Shown: positions 42,749 to 52,478 of the stretch, one piece after another
Numbering within the stretch: the first letter of the stretch is position 1
Layout of the letters: each line of letters starts with the position of its first letter
Source of the DNA: Marinilabiliaceae bacterium
GTDB taxonomy: Bacteria > Bacteroidota > Bacteroidia > Bacteroidales > Marinilabiliaceae
NCBI GenBank assembly: GCA_016342595.1
Contig: JAEINY010000007.1
Span: 1-62,051, forward strand
Length of the DNA: 62,051 nt
Reading direction: 5' to 3'
The notes under the pieces: model-generated
What the model saw: only the letters and a program-made list of their open reading frames with translations
Told to the model about the DNA's origin: nothing
The model's database searches: none
Position numbers and translations under genes: made by a program

Positions 42749-42813
42749 ATTGTCTGCTCATTTACATTTGAATCTCCTTGCCACAGCACCTTTTTTAATG
42801 AATAAATTGCAAC

Positions 42814-42821
42814 TATATTTG
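42814..42821 (+). promoter_or_regulatory. Probable -7 element of the ABC-F gene promoter
   Basis: TATATTTG matches TAnnTTTG, 15 bases before the ATG at 42837; the -33 position is only T-rich (TTTTTT). Transcription would start almost at the start codon. Confidence 0.5.
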
Positions 42822-42836
42822 CACAAATTTTAATGA

Positions 42837-44786
42837 ATGGTTTCAATTAATCAGCTTACCGTCGACTTTGGCGGCTTTTTTCTTTTTGAAGAGATTTCTT
42901 TTCTGATCAATCCCAAAGATCGAATTGGTTTAACCGGTAAAAATGGGGCCGGAAAATCGACCATGTTGAAGATTATGGCCGGTCTGATGGAGCCAACTTC
43001 AGGTACTGTCTCCATGCCGCGTGATTTTAAGTTAGGGTATTTGCCACAGCACATGAATTACGCTGATACCCGAACGGTGGTAGAAGAGGTAGAACTGGCT
43101 TTTGGTGAATTGAAACATCTGGAGAAGCAAATAGCTGATTTAAATACTGAGATTGCCGAACGTACCGATTATGAGTCACAGGGGTATATGGACCTGTTGG
43201 ATCGCTTGAATGAAAAGACAGAGCGCTTTAATTTATTGGGTGGTAGTAACCATGAAGCAAAAATTGAAACCACATTAAAAGGACTCGGCTTCGAGCGGAA
43301 AGATTTTAATCGTAATACAGGTGAATTCAGTGGTGGATGGCGCATGCGTATTGAGCTGGCCAAAATTTTGCTGGAGCAACCGGATCTCTTTTTGCTGGAT
43401 GAGCCCACTAACCACCTGGATATCGATTCCATTCAATGGCTGGAGGATTTCCTGAAAACATACAGTGGAGCCGTCGTGCTGATCTCTCACGATAAGGCGT
43501 TTCTGGATAACATCACCAAACGAACGATTGAAATTTCGCTGGGTAAAATATACGATTACAAAGCCAATTATACCAAGTTTGTGGAATTGCGTAAGGAACG
43601 CCGGGAGCAACAAATGGCGGCTTATCGTAATCAGAAAAAGAAAATAGAGGATACCGAGAAGTTTATTGAGCGATTCCGGTATAAATCCACCAAAGCTGTT
43701 CAGGTGCAATCGCGCATCAAACAATTGGACCGCATTGATCGCATTGAAGTGGATGAGTTTGATAATTCGGCTTTGAGCATTAAATTTCCGCCCGCACCAC
43801 GTTCCGGCACGGTGGTGGTAAAAGGTGAGGAGGTGACCAAGGCTTATGGTGATTTGTTAGTGTTGGATGAGGTAGATCTAACCATTGAACGGGGTGATAA
43901 AATAGCATTTGTGGGGCGAAATGGTGAAGGAAAAACCACCATGGCCCGTATTATCATGAATGAGTTAGCACATCAGGGGAAACTCACCCTGGGGCATAAT
44001 GTGAAGATTGGGTATTTCGCACAGGATCAGGCCGAGCGATTGGAGGATAGCCATACGGTGTTTGAAACCATCGATTTAGTAGCAGTGGGTGAAATTCGGA
44101 CCAAGATCCGCAACCTGTTGGGGGCTTTCATGTTCAGCGGTGAAGATGCGGATAAAAAAGTGTCTGTTTTATCTGGTGGGGAACGCACGCGATTGGCGAT
44201 GGTGAAATTGTTACTGGAGCCGGTGAATTTATTGATTCTAGATGAGCCAACCAACCACCTGGATATGCGGTCTAAGGAGATCCTCAAGCAAGCCTTGCGT
44301 GACTTTGACGGAACCATTATATTGGTTTCTCACGACCGTGAATTTTTAGACGGATTGGTGGATAAGGTCTATGAATTCAGACATAAAAGGATAAAAGAGC
44401 ATTTGGGTGGTATTTATGCGTTTTTGGAGCATAAAAAACTTGATACACTCAATGAACTGAATCAATCCATAGCGGCGCAGAAAAAGCAGACTGCTGAAAA
44501 AACAGATAGTAAAGCCAAATTGTCCTATGAGGAGCGAAAAGATTTAAACCGTAAAATCACTAAAGGGCGAAAAACGGTGGAGCAAAGTGAACAACAGATT
44601 GGTGAGCTGGAAGAAAAAATGGAAGAATTGACTACTGCCATTAGCTTGCCTGAAAATGCTTCGGAGGACAGCCTTTTTATTTCCTTTAAAGAGACCGAAC
44701 AAGCCCTGGAAGAGGAAATGGTAAGGTGGGAACACTTACATGCTGAATTGGAAGAGTTGGAACAACTAAAAAAAGAATTGGACTAA
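42837..44786 (+). CDS. ABC-F family ATPase
   Basis: The 649-residue protein has two ABC domains: Walker A GKNGAGKST with FSGGWRMR signature and LLDEPTNHLD, then GRNGEGKTT with LSGGERTR and LILDEPTNHLD. There are no membrane segments. The interdomain linker (ERFRYKSTKAVQVQSRIKQ) and a C-terminal coiled coil (about 540-645) are typical of Uup/YdiF-like ABC-F proteins, which act on ribosomes, sometimes as antibiotic-protection or translation factors. Downstream rlmB follows after 3 bases, so the pair forms a ribosome-related operon. Confidence 0.94.
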   Translation: MVSINQLTVDFGGFFLFEEISFLINPKDRIGLTGKNGAGKSTMLKIMAGLMEPTSGTVSMPRDFKLGYLPQHMNYADTRTVVEEVELAFGELKHLEKQIADLNTEIAERTDYESQGYMDLLDRLNEKTERFNLLGGSNHEAKIETTLKGLGFERKDFNRNTGEFSGGWRMRIELAKILLEQPDLFLLDEPTNHLDIDSIQWLEDFLKTYSGAVVLISHDKAFLDNITKRTIEISLGKIYDYKANYTKFVELRKERREQQMAAYRNQKKKIEDTEKFIERFRYKSTKAVQVQSRIKQLDRIDRIEVDEFDNSALSIKFPPAPRSGTVVVKGEEVTKAYGDLLVLDEVDLTIERGDKIAFVGRNGEGKTTMARIIMNELAHQGKLTLGHNVKIGYFAQDQAERLEDSHTVFETIDLVAVGEIRTKIRNLLGAFMFSGEDADKKVSVLSGGERTRLAMVKLLLEPVNLLILDEPTNHLDMRSKEILKQALRDFDGTIILVSHDREFLDGLVDKVYEFRHKRIKEHLGGIYAFLEHKKLDTLNELNQSIAAQKKQTAEKTDSKAKLSYEERKDLNRKITKGRKTVEQSEQQIGELEEKMEELTTAISLPENASEDSLFISFKETEQALEEEMVRWEHLHAELEELEQLKKELD

Positions 44787-44789
44787 AAG

Positions 44790-45521
44790 ATGGCAAAAGA
44801 ACAAATGGTTTTCGGCATACGTGCCGTTCAGGAGGCAATAGCTGCCGGTAAAGAAATTGAAAAAGTATTCGTCAAAAAAGGTCTGCAAGGAGATTTGTTC
44901 CGCGGTTTTTTGGAGGTAGTACGTCAGCATAATATTCCCTATCAGTTTGTACCCATTGAAAAATTGAATCGCCTGAGCCGTAAAAATCACCAGGGTGTTA
45001 TTGCAATGATTTCAGCGGTGGTATACCAGGATATCGAACAATTGGTACCCATGTTGTACGATGAAGGGAAAGAGCCGTTTATACTCGTGCTTGATTCGGT
45101 AACCGATGTGCGGAATTTTGGAGCCATTGCCCGTACGGCTGAATGTGCCGGTGTACATGCCATTGTTATTCCTGAAAAAGGGGGAGCACTCATTAACGCA
45201 GATGCACTTAAAACTTCTGCTGGTGCTTTGCATACAATTCCGGTGTGTAGGGTATCTAGTTTGAATGAGATCGTCCAATTTTTAAAGAATAGTGGACTTA
45301 AGGTGGTGGCAGCGACCGAAAAAGGGGCTGTAAATTATAATGATGCCAATTATCAGGGACCGGTTGCATTAGTTATGGGAGCAGAGGATACTGGTATTTC
45401 ATCTGATTTGCTAGCCTTGTCGGATGTGAGGAGTAAAATACCGATTCTGGGTGAGATTGAATCATTAAACGTATCCGTGGCTGCGGGTATTTTAATGTAT
45501 GAGATTGTAAAGAGTAGATAA
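44790..45521 (+). CDS. rlmB: 23S rRNA (guanosine-2'-O-)-methyltransferase RlmB (SpoU family)
   Basis: The 243-residue protein has the N-terminal SpoU substrate-binding domain (FGIRAVQEAIAAGKEIEKVF) and the knotted SPOUT domain with motifs NFGAIARTAECAG, LVMGAEDTGIS and ILGEIESLNVSVAAGILMYE. By family it methylates G2251 (E. coli numbering) in 23S rRNA using S-adenosylmethionine. It follows the ABC-F gene by 3 bases. Confidence 0.94.
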   Translation: MAKEQMVFGIRAVQEAIAAGKEIEKVFVKKGLQGDLFRGFLEVVRQHNIPYQFVPIEKLNRLSRKNHQGVIAMISAVVYQDIEQLVPMLYDEGKEPFILVLDSVTDVRNFGAIARTAECAGVHAIVIPEKGGALINADALKTSAGALHTIPVCRVSSLNEIVQFLKNSGLKVVAATEKGAVNYNDANYQGPVALVMGAEDTGISSDLLALSDVRSKIPILGEIESLNVSVAAGILMYEIVKSR

Positions 45522-45707
45522 AGTTTTTGCTAACGGTTTGGGATTAAAGTCGCCGTTAACAAAAGAGTGTAGCGCATATTTAGGATAGTTAATTGTTTTG
45601 TAAAGTGAAGTTTTGAAAGCAAAAATTTGTTTTTTCTTATAATCTTTCTAATTTAGAACGGTTTTTGGGGTGAGAAAAATCATATTTTTTAATCAAAAAC
45701 ATCATTT

Positions 45708-46763
45708 ATGAACCATAAGGAACGAGTCCTAAAGGCGCTAAACAGAGAACAACCCGATCGAGTGCCTTTTTTTTATTGGGACGTGCCGGAATTCGGTGTT
45801 AAAATGATGAAACATCTGGGTTTAGAGACGCGAGATCAATTGTTGGAGTTCCTGGATGTTGATTTTAGATGGATTGAACCAGATTATATAGGTAAGTCAT
45901 TAATTAAAGGAAGAACCAAAACAGACATTTGGGGTGTTGGCTATAATCGGATAAAAAAAGGAAAATTTGAGTTTTGGGAAGCTACTGATTTTCCGCTGCA
46001 AGATATTACTGATCCGGCAGTTCTTAATGATTATAAGTGGCCGACAACAGATCTCTTCGATTTTAATTCCCTTCTTCCCAAAATAGATAAGTATAAAGAT
46101 TACGCCATCATGACTGCACCAGGATACTCTTCTCCTGGGCTATTCCGTATCATCCAACGTTTATTAAGCAGAGAATCATTTTTAGATGTTATTATGTATC
46201 ACCCTAAGTTTTTTAAGGCTTTGGTTGAGAAAGTAATGATCTTTTATATCGATTTTATCGAACGTTTTTTTGAGAAAGCAGGTGATCAGGTGGATTTCAT
46301 TCGTATTGCTGACGATTTTGGAACACAGAGTGGATTGTCCATTAGTAATGATATTTGGGAAGAATATTGTAAACCGGCCATTGAGGCATTCACAGCCATT
46401 CCTCAAAAGCATGGTGTGAGGTTGTATATGCATTCATGTGGTGCGGTTCGAAAGCTATTGCCGGAGTTTATTAGTTTGGGAGCCACGGTTTTGGATCCCA
46501 TTCAAACACGGGCCAATGGCATGGATCCAGCCGGATTGAAGGAAGATTTTGGCCATTATATTTCTTTTTGTGGGGCCATGGATGAGGAACTGTTATTACG
46601 TCAAGGCACCCAACAACAAGTAAAAGACGGCGTCAAAAAATTACTGGATATGATGGCACCTGGCGGAGGCTTTATATTGGGCCCATCGCATAAACTGAAA
46701 GTAGAAACTCCTGTGGAGAATGTTATTGCCATGTATGAAGTGGCAAAGGAGTGGAAATATTGA
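45708..46763 (+). CDS. Uroporphyrinogen decarboxylase-family protein (not HemE)
   Basis: The 351-residue protein begins MNHKERVLKALNREQPDRVP, the typical start of the UroD/MtaA-like group, and has IRIADDFGTQSG, MHSCGAVRKLLPEF, LDPIQTRANGMDP and GGGFILGPSHKLKVETP. This group includes cobalamin-dependent methyltransferase partners and proteins of unknown function in sugar loci; true HemE has different substrate loops. The His and Cys in HSCG could bind zinc. It stands alone with its own terminator, so there is no pathway context. Confidence 0.88.
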   Translation: MNHKERVLKALNREQPDRVPFFYWDVPEFGVKMMKHLGLETRDQLLEFLDVDFRWIEPDYIGKSLIKGRTKTDIWGVGYNRIKKGKFEFWEATDFPLQDITDPAVLNDYKWPTTDLFDFNSLLPKIDKYKDYAIMTAPGYSSPGLFRIIQRLLSRESFLDVIMYHPKFFKALVEKVMIFYIDFIERFFEKAGDQVDFIRIADDFGTQSGLSISNDIWEEYCKPAIEAFTAIPQKHGVRLYMHSCGAVRKLLPEFISLGATVLDPIQTRANGMDPAGLKEDFGHYISFCGAMDEELLLRQGTQQQVKDGVKKLLDMMAPGGGFILGPSHKLKVETPVENVIAMYEVAKEWKY

Positions 46764-46784
46764 ATAGTTTTGAGTTAGGGAGAG

Positions 46785-46818
46785 CCTCACTTTTGTTCGC
46801 AAAAGTGAGGTTTTTTTT
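46785..46818 (+). terminator. Terminator of the UroD-family gene
   Basis: Perfect 11-base-pair stem CCTCACTTTTG/CAAAAGTGAGG with a TTCG tetraloop and eight T. Confidence 0.95.
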
Positions 46819-46883
46819 CATCTGGTGGTGAGTAATCGTTTTAGTACATTCGTGATACGAAAAATAATCTAATACAAGTATAG

Positions 46884-47810
46884 ATGAACAGACAAAGACA
46901 AACCATTGGGTTGATTGCAATGATGATGTTATGCACCTTCAGCATGGTAGCACAAACAAAGTTGCGATACAACCTTAAGACAGGACAGAAGTATGGTCTT
47001 AACCAACTTTCTGAGCAAGAGATTAAACAGGATATCATGGGGATGTCTCAGGTAATTAAGAATACTATTGGAGGTGAAATATTTGTGACCATTACCGATA
47101 AAAAGGCGGATGTTTATTCTTCGGATATCACTTTTTCGGCCCTTCGTTTTAAAATGGAAAGTCCCATGTTTTCGGTGGATTATAATTCTAAAGACAGCAA
47201 TGCTGACTTGACAAATCCCATTGCAAAAGCACTTGGTTTTATGGTAGGGAAAGTGTTTGCCATGAAGTTTAATGATCGGGGTGAAGTGTTGGAAGTAACG
47301 GGTTTTCAGGCTATGATGGATGACCTGGCTAAAAGCTATGCTGATGATCCTAGTACTTTGGGACAAATGAAACAAACACTTGCTCAACAATTTGATGACG
47401 AGAGTTTGGCAAAAAGTATAGGGATGATGTTAGTGGTTTACCCGGAAGATAAAATTAAAGCTGGAGCTTCCTGGACACATACCAATCAGTCGCTAAAACC
47501 ATTACCGCTAACCTCAAATAATGAGTATGCCTTTGACGGTAAAACCGGTGATGTAATAGAATTGACTGGAACGGGATCATCTGCTACCGGCGAGAATGCA
47601 TCCATGAAACAAGGAGGTATGACGCAGCATTTGGATTTAAAAGGGGGTATGAAATATACCGCTAAAATTGATGCTAATACCGGATGGCCCAAAGAAGTGA
47701 CTCAGGAGCAAATTTTAGAAGGTACGGTGGCGGTTGAATCTCCTCAAATGCCTGCTCCAATGGAAATACCTATGAGTATTAAATCGGTTACAAAATATAC
47801 TGCTTTATAA
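46884..47810 (+). CDS. DUF6263-like secreted protein
   Basis: The 308-residue protein has a signal peptide (MMLCTFSMVAQ) followed by a beta-rich region beginning TKLRYNLKTGQKYGL, the usual opening of DUF6263-type proteins of Bacteroidota. No catalytic motif is seen. It includes an apolar stretch IAKALGFMVGKVFAMKFN and a C-terminal region with LPLTSNNEYAFDGKTGDVI. Function unknown; periplasmic or outer-membrane associated. It is transcribed alone and ends at a strong terminator. Confidence 0.82.
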   Translation: MNRQRQTIGLIAMMMLCTFSMVAQTKLRYNLKTGQKYGLNQLSEQEIKQDIMGMSQVIKNTIGGEIFVTITDKKADVYSSDITFSALRFKMESPMFSVDYNSKDSNADLTNPIAKALGFMVGKVFAMKFNDRGEVLEVTGFQAMMDDLAKSYADDPSTLGQMKQTLAQQFDDESLAKSIGMMLVVYPEDKIKAGASWTHTNQSLKPLPLTSNNEYAFDGKTGDVIELTGTGSSATGENASMKQGGMTQHLDLKGGMKYTAKIDANTGWPKEVTQEQILEGTVAVESPQMPAPMEIPMSIKSVTKYTAL

Positions 47811-47907
47811 GCGAATCGCTCATACCGAAGGCTAATCAAAATGCGTCTTAAGTGTGTTGCACTTCTAAAGTCCCTTTGATTATGTGTCGGTAGATGCCAG
47901 CACCATT

Positions 47908-47940
47908 GCCGGATAATCTTTGATTGTCCGGCTTTTTTTT
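47908..47940 (+). terminator. Terminator of the DUF6263 gene
   Basis: Stem GCCGGATAATC/GATTGTCCGGC with a TTT loop and eight T, about 100 bases after the stop codon. Confidence 0.9.
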
Positions 47941-48012
47941 GATGGAAATGTTTTTGATTGGGCAGAAAAAGTGAATGTCGTTTTTTACCTGTAATTTACG
48001 GGCAAAAAAAAA

Positions 48013-48032
48013 GCCTATCAAAATTGATAGGC
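48013..48032 (-). terminator. Reverse-strand terminator of the second cold-shock gene
   Basis: Perfect stem GCCTATCAA/TTGATAGGC with a 2-base loop (likely opened to 4). Nine A to the left read as a T-run on the reverse strand. Confidence 0.88.
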
Positions 48033-48064
48033 GATTTCGGAATTGTAAAAAATCGTTATATAAA

Positions 48065-48253
48065 TTATGCTAACTTCACGTTAACAGCGTTCAAACCTTT
48101 TTTACCTTCTTGTAGATCAAATTCTACTTCGTCACCTTCGCGGATTTCATCAATTAATCCAGTAACGTGTACAAAATGTTCTTTACCATTCTCTTCAGCG
48201 ATAAAACCAAAACCTTTTGTCTCATTGAAGAATTTTACTGTACCTTTGTTCAT
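48065..48253 (-). CDS. Cold-shock domain protein, second copy
   Basis: The 62-residue protein begins MNKGTVKFFNETKGFGFI and ends KGLNAVNVKLA, closely matching the protein at 32836-33027. KGFGFI and HFVHVTGL RNA-binding motifs are intact. It is transcribed alone on the reverse strand and ends at a hairpin terminator. The upstream gap 48254-48632 is AT-rich and holds a weak inverted repeat (ATGGTCT/AGACCAT near 48383-48447) besides the terminator of the next gene. Confidence 0.95.
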   Translation of the reverse strand: MNKGTVKFFNETKGFGFIAEENGKEHFVHVTGLIDEIREGDEVEFDLQEGKKGLNAVNVKLA

Positions 48254-48576
48254 CTTTGTAATATTGAAATTGTTAATTATTACTGTAAAAGTAATCTAAT
48301 ATTTTGAATATACACTATCTCATCAATATATTATTTGATTTTTTGCGATAATGAAGCGGTCATGGAAATGATATTGCTGATCAGATAATGGTCTATATCA
48401 GCTACTGTAGCTCGGTTTCAGACTAAAATTTCAGAGACCATATCAGATTAAATAATTTTTAAAAAAAAATGAATGTGGTGCGCTTCTTGAATCATTTTTG
48501 CTTTTTTACTTCTCCAGGTTGTGTAATTTGATTGTCCATGATAAAGGGTACTTAAAAGTGTTACCTCTCAGATAAA

Positions 48577-48604
48577 AAAAGAGGAAACCGACCGGTTTCC
48601 TCTT
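48577..48604 (-). terminator. Reverse-strand terminator of the DUF2807 gene
   Basis: Stem AAAGAGGAAACC/GGTTTCCTCTTT around a short loop, with A-rich sequence on the left that becomes a T-run on the reverse strand. Confidence 0.85.
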
Positions 48605-48632
48605 TCTATAGTATTTCATGGAGTGCTTCTAA

Positions 48633-49319
48633 TTATTCATCAGCACTCACTTTACCTTTCATTAGTACCTTATCCGGGTTTCCTCGGTAAGTAACCGAAC
48701 CGCCAGAATTACCATTGGCTGTTATTTTTTCTGTTGTGGTAACTTCAACCTGCCCACCAATACTGGCTTTGGCATAGACCTCTTTACTTTCCAATGGGAA
48801 TGCGTAATACTTACCACCTGTATTGGCGGATACTTCCTGGAAACCTGCTTTACCGCTCATTTCAATACGAGCAGCGGAAACAGAAGCGTCCAGCGCATTG
48901 ACATCCACATCCAGGTGCATAGAGGCATCACTCCCCGCACTTATCACCAGCTTATCAGCATAAATGGTGTTATTGGCATCAATGGAAGCGCCCATTGTCG
49001 ATTCAATTTCACGAATGGTTTTGTACGTGACGTATACTTGTACAGCAACACCTTTTTGGATTTTGGTACGCATTTTAACGGTTAGCATTTTACTTTTGAG
49101 TACAGTCAGTACGTCATCGGGGTTGGCATTTTTAATGTGTATCTCAATGGACTCTTTTTCACCCTCAATCAATGTCACATTAATACCTTTTGACGCTTTC
49201 ACCTTATCAAAGGAACCAATTTTGCGAACTTGTACTTGTCGTCCGTCATTTACATCGTCTTGGGCTACTGCGCCAAACAGTGTGCTCAATAAAAAAGTTA
49301 AAATCAATATCTGCTTCAT
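48633..49319 (-). CDS. DUF2807 (head GIN domain) secreted protein
   Basis: The 228-residue protein has a signal peptide (LLSTLFGAVAQ) and a right-handed beta-helix-like DUF2807 domain with the opening VRKIGSFDKVKASKGINVTL and repeated short strands ending with GGSVTYRGNP. These proteins are putative cell-surface or periplasmic adhesin-like factors in Bacteroidota; no enzyme motif is visible. It is 37 bases from the SNF2 gene end, on the same strand. Confidence 0.88.
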   Translation of the reverse strand: MKQILILTFLLSTLFGAVAQDDVNDGRQVQVRKIGSFDKVKASKGINVTLIEGEKESIEIHIKNANPDDVLTVLKSKMLTVKMRTKIQKGVAVQVYVTYKTIREIESTMGASIDANNTIYADKLVISAGSDASMHLDVDVNALDASVSAARIEMSGKAGFQEVSANTGGKYYAFPLESKEVYAKASIGGQVEVTTTEKITANGNSGGSVTYRGNPDKVLMKGKVSADE

Positions 49320-49356
49320 ACAAAAAACGTTTTTTACGGTCCGAAGGTATCAAAAA

Positions 49357-52296
49357 CTATGCAAATAATTCTTTAATCTCCTCCTGGTTTAGCTCTTTCA
49401 GTGGGTTGTTGCTGGAAATGAAGGTGTCTGCCAGCTCTAACTTTTTTGCTTGCAAGCGGGCAATCTTCTCTTCAATGGTGTCGGTTGAGATAAATTTGTA
49501 GACAAACACGTTTTTCGTCTGACCAATTCGATGGGCCCTGTTGATGGCTTGCGATTCGGCAGCCGGATTCCACCAGGGATTCAAAATAAATACATAATCT
49601 GCTTCCACCAGGTTCAAACCAACACCCCCTGCTTTCAATGAAATTAAGAATATCCGGCAATCCTGATTTTTCGTAAAATCCTTGACAGCGCTTTCCCGAT
49701 CGCGTGTGGCACCAATTAATTTGGCATATTTCCATTTGCGCTCCTTTAATTCCGCTTCAATAAGTTCCAGATCTTTCACAAAAGAGGAGAAAATCAATAC
49801 CTTATGTTTTTCGTTAATGATGTTCTCCAGATTTTCAAATATCTGCTGGTATTTACCCGATGATCCTGTATAGGTGTCATCCACCAGAATGGGATGATTG
49901 GCCACTTGTCGCAAGCGGGTTAATGCTTTCAGGGCCAGAATCGCATTTTTATTAATGCCGGTATGCTCAATCGCTTTCAGGAGCTCATTGCGAATGCCTG
50001 ATTTCTCACGATCATAGAATTGGCGCTGCTCAGGTGTCATGTCGCAAGTTAAAACCTGTTCGGTAACAGGAGGCAGTTCTTTGGCCACCATTTCCTTGGT
50101 ACGCCGGAGGATAAATGGATTGATGAGCTGGCGTAGTTTTTCTTCTTTGGCTTCGTCTTTTCCCCGTTCTATGGGAGCGGCGTAATGGTTTTTAAAGAAA
50201 TTCAGATTACCCAGTAAGCCATTGTTCACAAAATTCATCTGTGCCCATAAATCTACCAAGGCGTTTTCAATGGGTGTTCCCGTTAAAACCAGGTGGTGAG
50301 AAGCTTTGAGTTCGCTGACGGCCCGGTATATTTTTGAGGTGGGATTCTTAATATTCTGACTTTCATCTAAGATCAGATACAGAAAGGGGTAGTGGCTTAA
50401 ATATTCATAGTCATTGCGAACCACCCCATAGCTGGTCAGTACCACGTGGTAATGCCGCAGTATTTTACCAATGTCCTTTGATTTAATGCGGTTCGATCCG
50501 GTATATATATACGTTTTTAGCTGGGGTGCAAATTTACGAATTTCATTGTCCCAGTTGTGAACTAACGAAGTAGGCATCACAATGAGCGTGGCTGGTTTAT
50601 TGGATTTATTAAATCCGGTGATTGGTTGGTTGAAGAGATCCAACTGACCTTCCACTATTGGTGCAGCAGGCTCTTCCGATTGGCCATAGTGATCCAATAG
50701 CAGAGCGATGGTCTGAATGGTTTTACCCAAACCCATGTCATCAGCCAAAATACCACCAAACCGGTTTTTATTTAGTAGCTGCATCCAGGAGTAACCTTCC
50801 GATTGGTAATGCCTCAATTCGGTTTTTAATCCATCAGGTATGGGTAATAGTTCTGCTTTGTTGAGTCGCTGTAGCTCATTGATGCGTTCTTGCCATTGGG
50901 GGGATGCTTCATCCTGTTTGGCTGTTTCCAAAAGATTAAAGTGCATTTTGTCTAACAGCAGACGATCGTCCTTTTCCTTCGTAAAATGCATCAGGTCGCC
51001 ATAACGGGTAACCCATTCGGCCGGAATGATAAAATAGGCACCATTGGGCAGTCGATATTCTCGTTTTTGCTGAATGATGTGTTTTCGAAAATTATTAAAA
51101 GGTATTTTATGCCCCTCTATGAAAAGGACAGCATTTACATCAAACCAATCATTATCTTCTTCGAAAACAATATCAAGTTTTACTTCGCCCGTATAATAAT
51201 TTTCAGAGAAAAAGGATTGGTTCACCTCAAAGCCTTCTTCAGTCAGGGATTTGGAGTGATGATTCAGCCATTCTACAATCCCGTATACCTCTCCTTCGTT
51301 CACTGGATTGATGGATGCCGGAATGTATTGCGATTCACTAATGTTTCGCAAACCCTTTTCATTTAACAGAGTCTGTAGTTTTTGTTCTGTCTCCAGTTCC
51401 CGCTGAAAACGATAGAATGTATAGTGATTATTCTCTTTTTCCAGATTAACAAATACCTTAGACCGGGTGCCTGCGAGATATTCTCGTTTTTCATAGCGAA
51501 ATTTCAGGACCAGTATCGGATGCTGTCCCAAATCCTGTTCCATGGATAGGATAGGTGTTAAGCTGGCATCTTTGTTAATGATAGTAAAGCCTTCAGCGCT
51601 AACGGCATGATCCCGAACACATGTTTCTACAAAAGAGGACATGTAAGTATCCACACTGCGTTCCGGAATACGGATCTGCGTTTTGCTTTGAAAGGGTCGG
51701 AATTTTTTGGCATCGATGTTTTGAAACCGGTACAGGCGGTTGTTGATTAAGATATTAGCTGGTTCTAAGGTGATTTCCAGCACATCCTTATGCGTTAATC
51801 CCATTTCTTTATCACCTGAGCAAATGCGCAAGGAGTATGTTAACCCGGTTTCATTCAGTGTGAAATTAAAATTGGTCTGATCATAGAGCGGACTCACTTT
51901 AATGCGGTCAGATGGATAAATATGACTGAAATTCGGGTTTTTATAAAACAGCGGCGTATCGTCCAGGGCCACAATTTCCAAGGCTTGCGAAATGGTTTTT
52001 TCCATTAACGGACGCACTTGCGAATCCATCATTTTAGGAGTCAGGGCATCATAAAATAGTTTCAGTGTTTTTTGTCTGGAGAAACGTTTGAATAAACTCT
52101 GCTCATTAATTTCCCACAGTATCGTTACAATTTCTTGTTGTGCCTTAGGTAAAGTCAGGGTATTTTCTTTCAGATGCTCAGGAAGGACGGGATCTTTGAT
52201 CTGGACTTGTGGTGTTTCATCCATCTCAGCCCAATAAGGAATCAGGGTTAATCCCAAATGTCTCTTCTCAACAATAACAACAATTAACTGCTCCAT
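49357..52296 (-). CDS. SNF2-family DNA translocase/helicase-like ATPase
   Basis: The 979-residue protein has a long N-terminal region (about 1-490) and a SNF2 core: Walker A ILADDMGLGKTIQTIALL, LVVMPTSLVHNW-type motif, LILDESQNIKN (DESQ in place of DEAH), LVLTGTPIEN, and the C-terminal motifs FLISLKAGGVGLNL and QAINRAHRIGQTKNV. Bacterial SNF2 proteins (RapA-like) remodel DNA-protein complexes or recycle RNA polymerase; some sit in phage-defence islands, but no defence partner genes flank this one. A possible -7 element TATCTTTG lies at 52349-52356 on the reverse strand. Confidence 0.93.
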   Translation of the reverse strand: MEQLIVVIVEKRHLGLTLIPYWAEMDETPQVQIKDPVLPEHLKENTLTLPKAQQEIVTILWEINEQSLFKRFSRQKTLKLFYDALTPKMMDSQVRPLMEKTISQALEIVALDDTPLFYKNPNFSHIYPSDRIKVSPLYDQTNFNFTLNETGLTYSLRICSGDKEMGLTHKDVLEITLEPANILINNRLYRFQNIDAKKFRPFQSKTQIRIPERSVDTYMSSFVETCVRDHAVSAEGFTIINKDASLTPILSMEQDLGQHPILVLKFRYEKREYLAGTRSKVFVNLEKENNHYTFYRFQRELETEQKLQTLLNEKGLRNISESQYIPASINPVNEGEVYGIVEWLNHHSKSLTEEGFEVNQSFFSENYYTGEVKLDIVFEEDNDWFDVNAVLFIEGHKIPFNNFRKHIIQQKREYRLPNGAYFIIPAEWVTRYGDLMHFTKEKDDRLLLDKMHFNLLETAKQDEASPQWQERINELQRLNKAELLPIPDGLKTELRHYQSEGYSWMQLLNKNRFGGILADDMGLGKTIQTIALLLDHYGQSEEPAAPIVEGQLDLFNQPITGFNKSNKPATLIVMPTSLVHNWDNEIRKFAPQLKTYIYTGSNRIKSKDIGKILRHYHVVLTSYGVVRNDYEYLSHYPFLYLILDESQNIKNPTSKIYRAVSELKASHHLVLTGTPIENALVDLWAQMNFVNNGLLGNLNFFKNHYAAPIERGKDEAKEEKLRQLINPFILRRTKEMVAKELPPVTEQVLTCDMTPEQRQFYDREKSGIRNELLKAIEHTGINKNAILALKALTRLRQVANHPILVDDTYTGSSGKYQQIFENLENIINEKHKVLIFSSFVKDLELIEAELKERKWKYAKLIGATRDRESAVKDFTKNQDCRIFLISLKAGGVGLNLVEADYVFILNPWWNPAAESQAINRAHRIGQTKNVFVYKFISTDTIEEKIARLQAKKLELADTFISSNNPLKELNQEEIKELFA

Positions 52297-52478
52297 AAAA
52301 GTTTGAAAATCCTATTCGTTGAATGGTGTTCGCGGTAAATTAAACCATCAAAGATAGTTGTTTCAGGATTACAGGGAACGTTCCTCTTCAGAAATATCCG
52401 GTCAGTCGCATTTCCGGCGTCACAAGTAATCATCTATCCATGGAAAGTGTAGACTCGATTCCTTACTTAACCATAACA

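Noticed and set aside
45530..45565. Terminator after rlmB (TAACGG/CCGTTA hairpin)
   Set aside because: The stem is short with a long loop and no T-run follows.
45708..46763. hemE uroporphyrinogen decarboxylase
   Set aside because: Sequence follows the MtaA-like UroD subgroup, and no other haem-synthesis gene is adjacent.
49357..52296. Phage-defence island around the SNF2 helicase
   Set aside because: Flanking genes (DUF2807, oxidoreductase) are not defence partners, and no methylase, nuclease or integrase is present.
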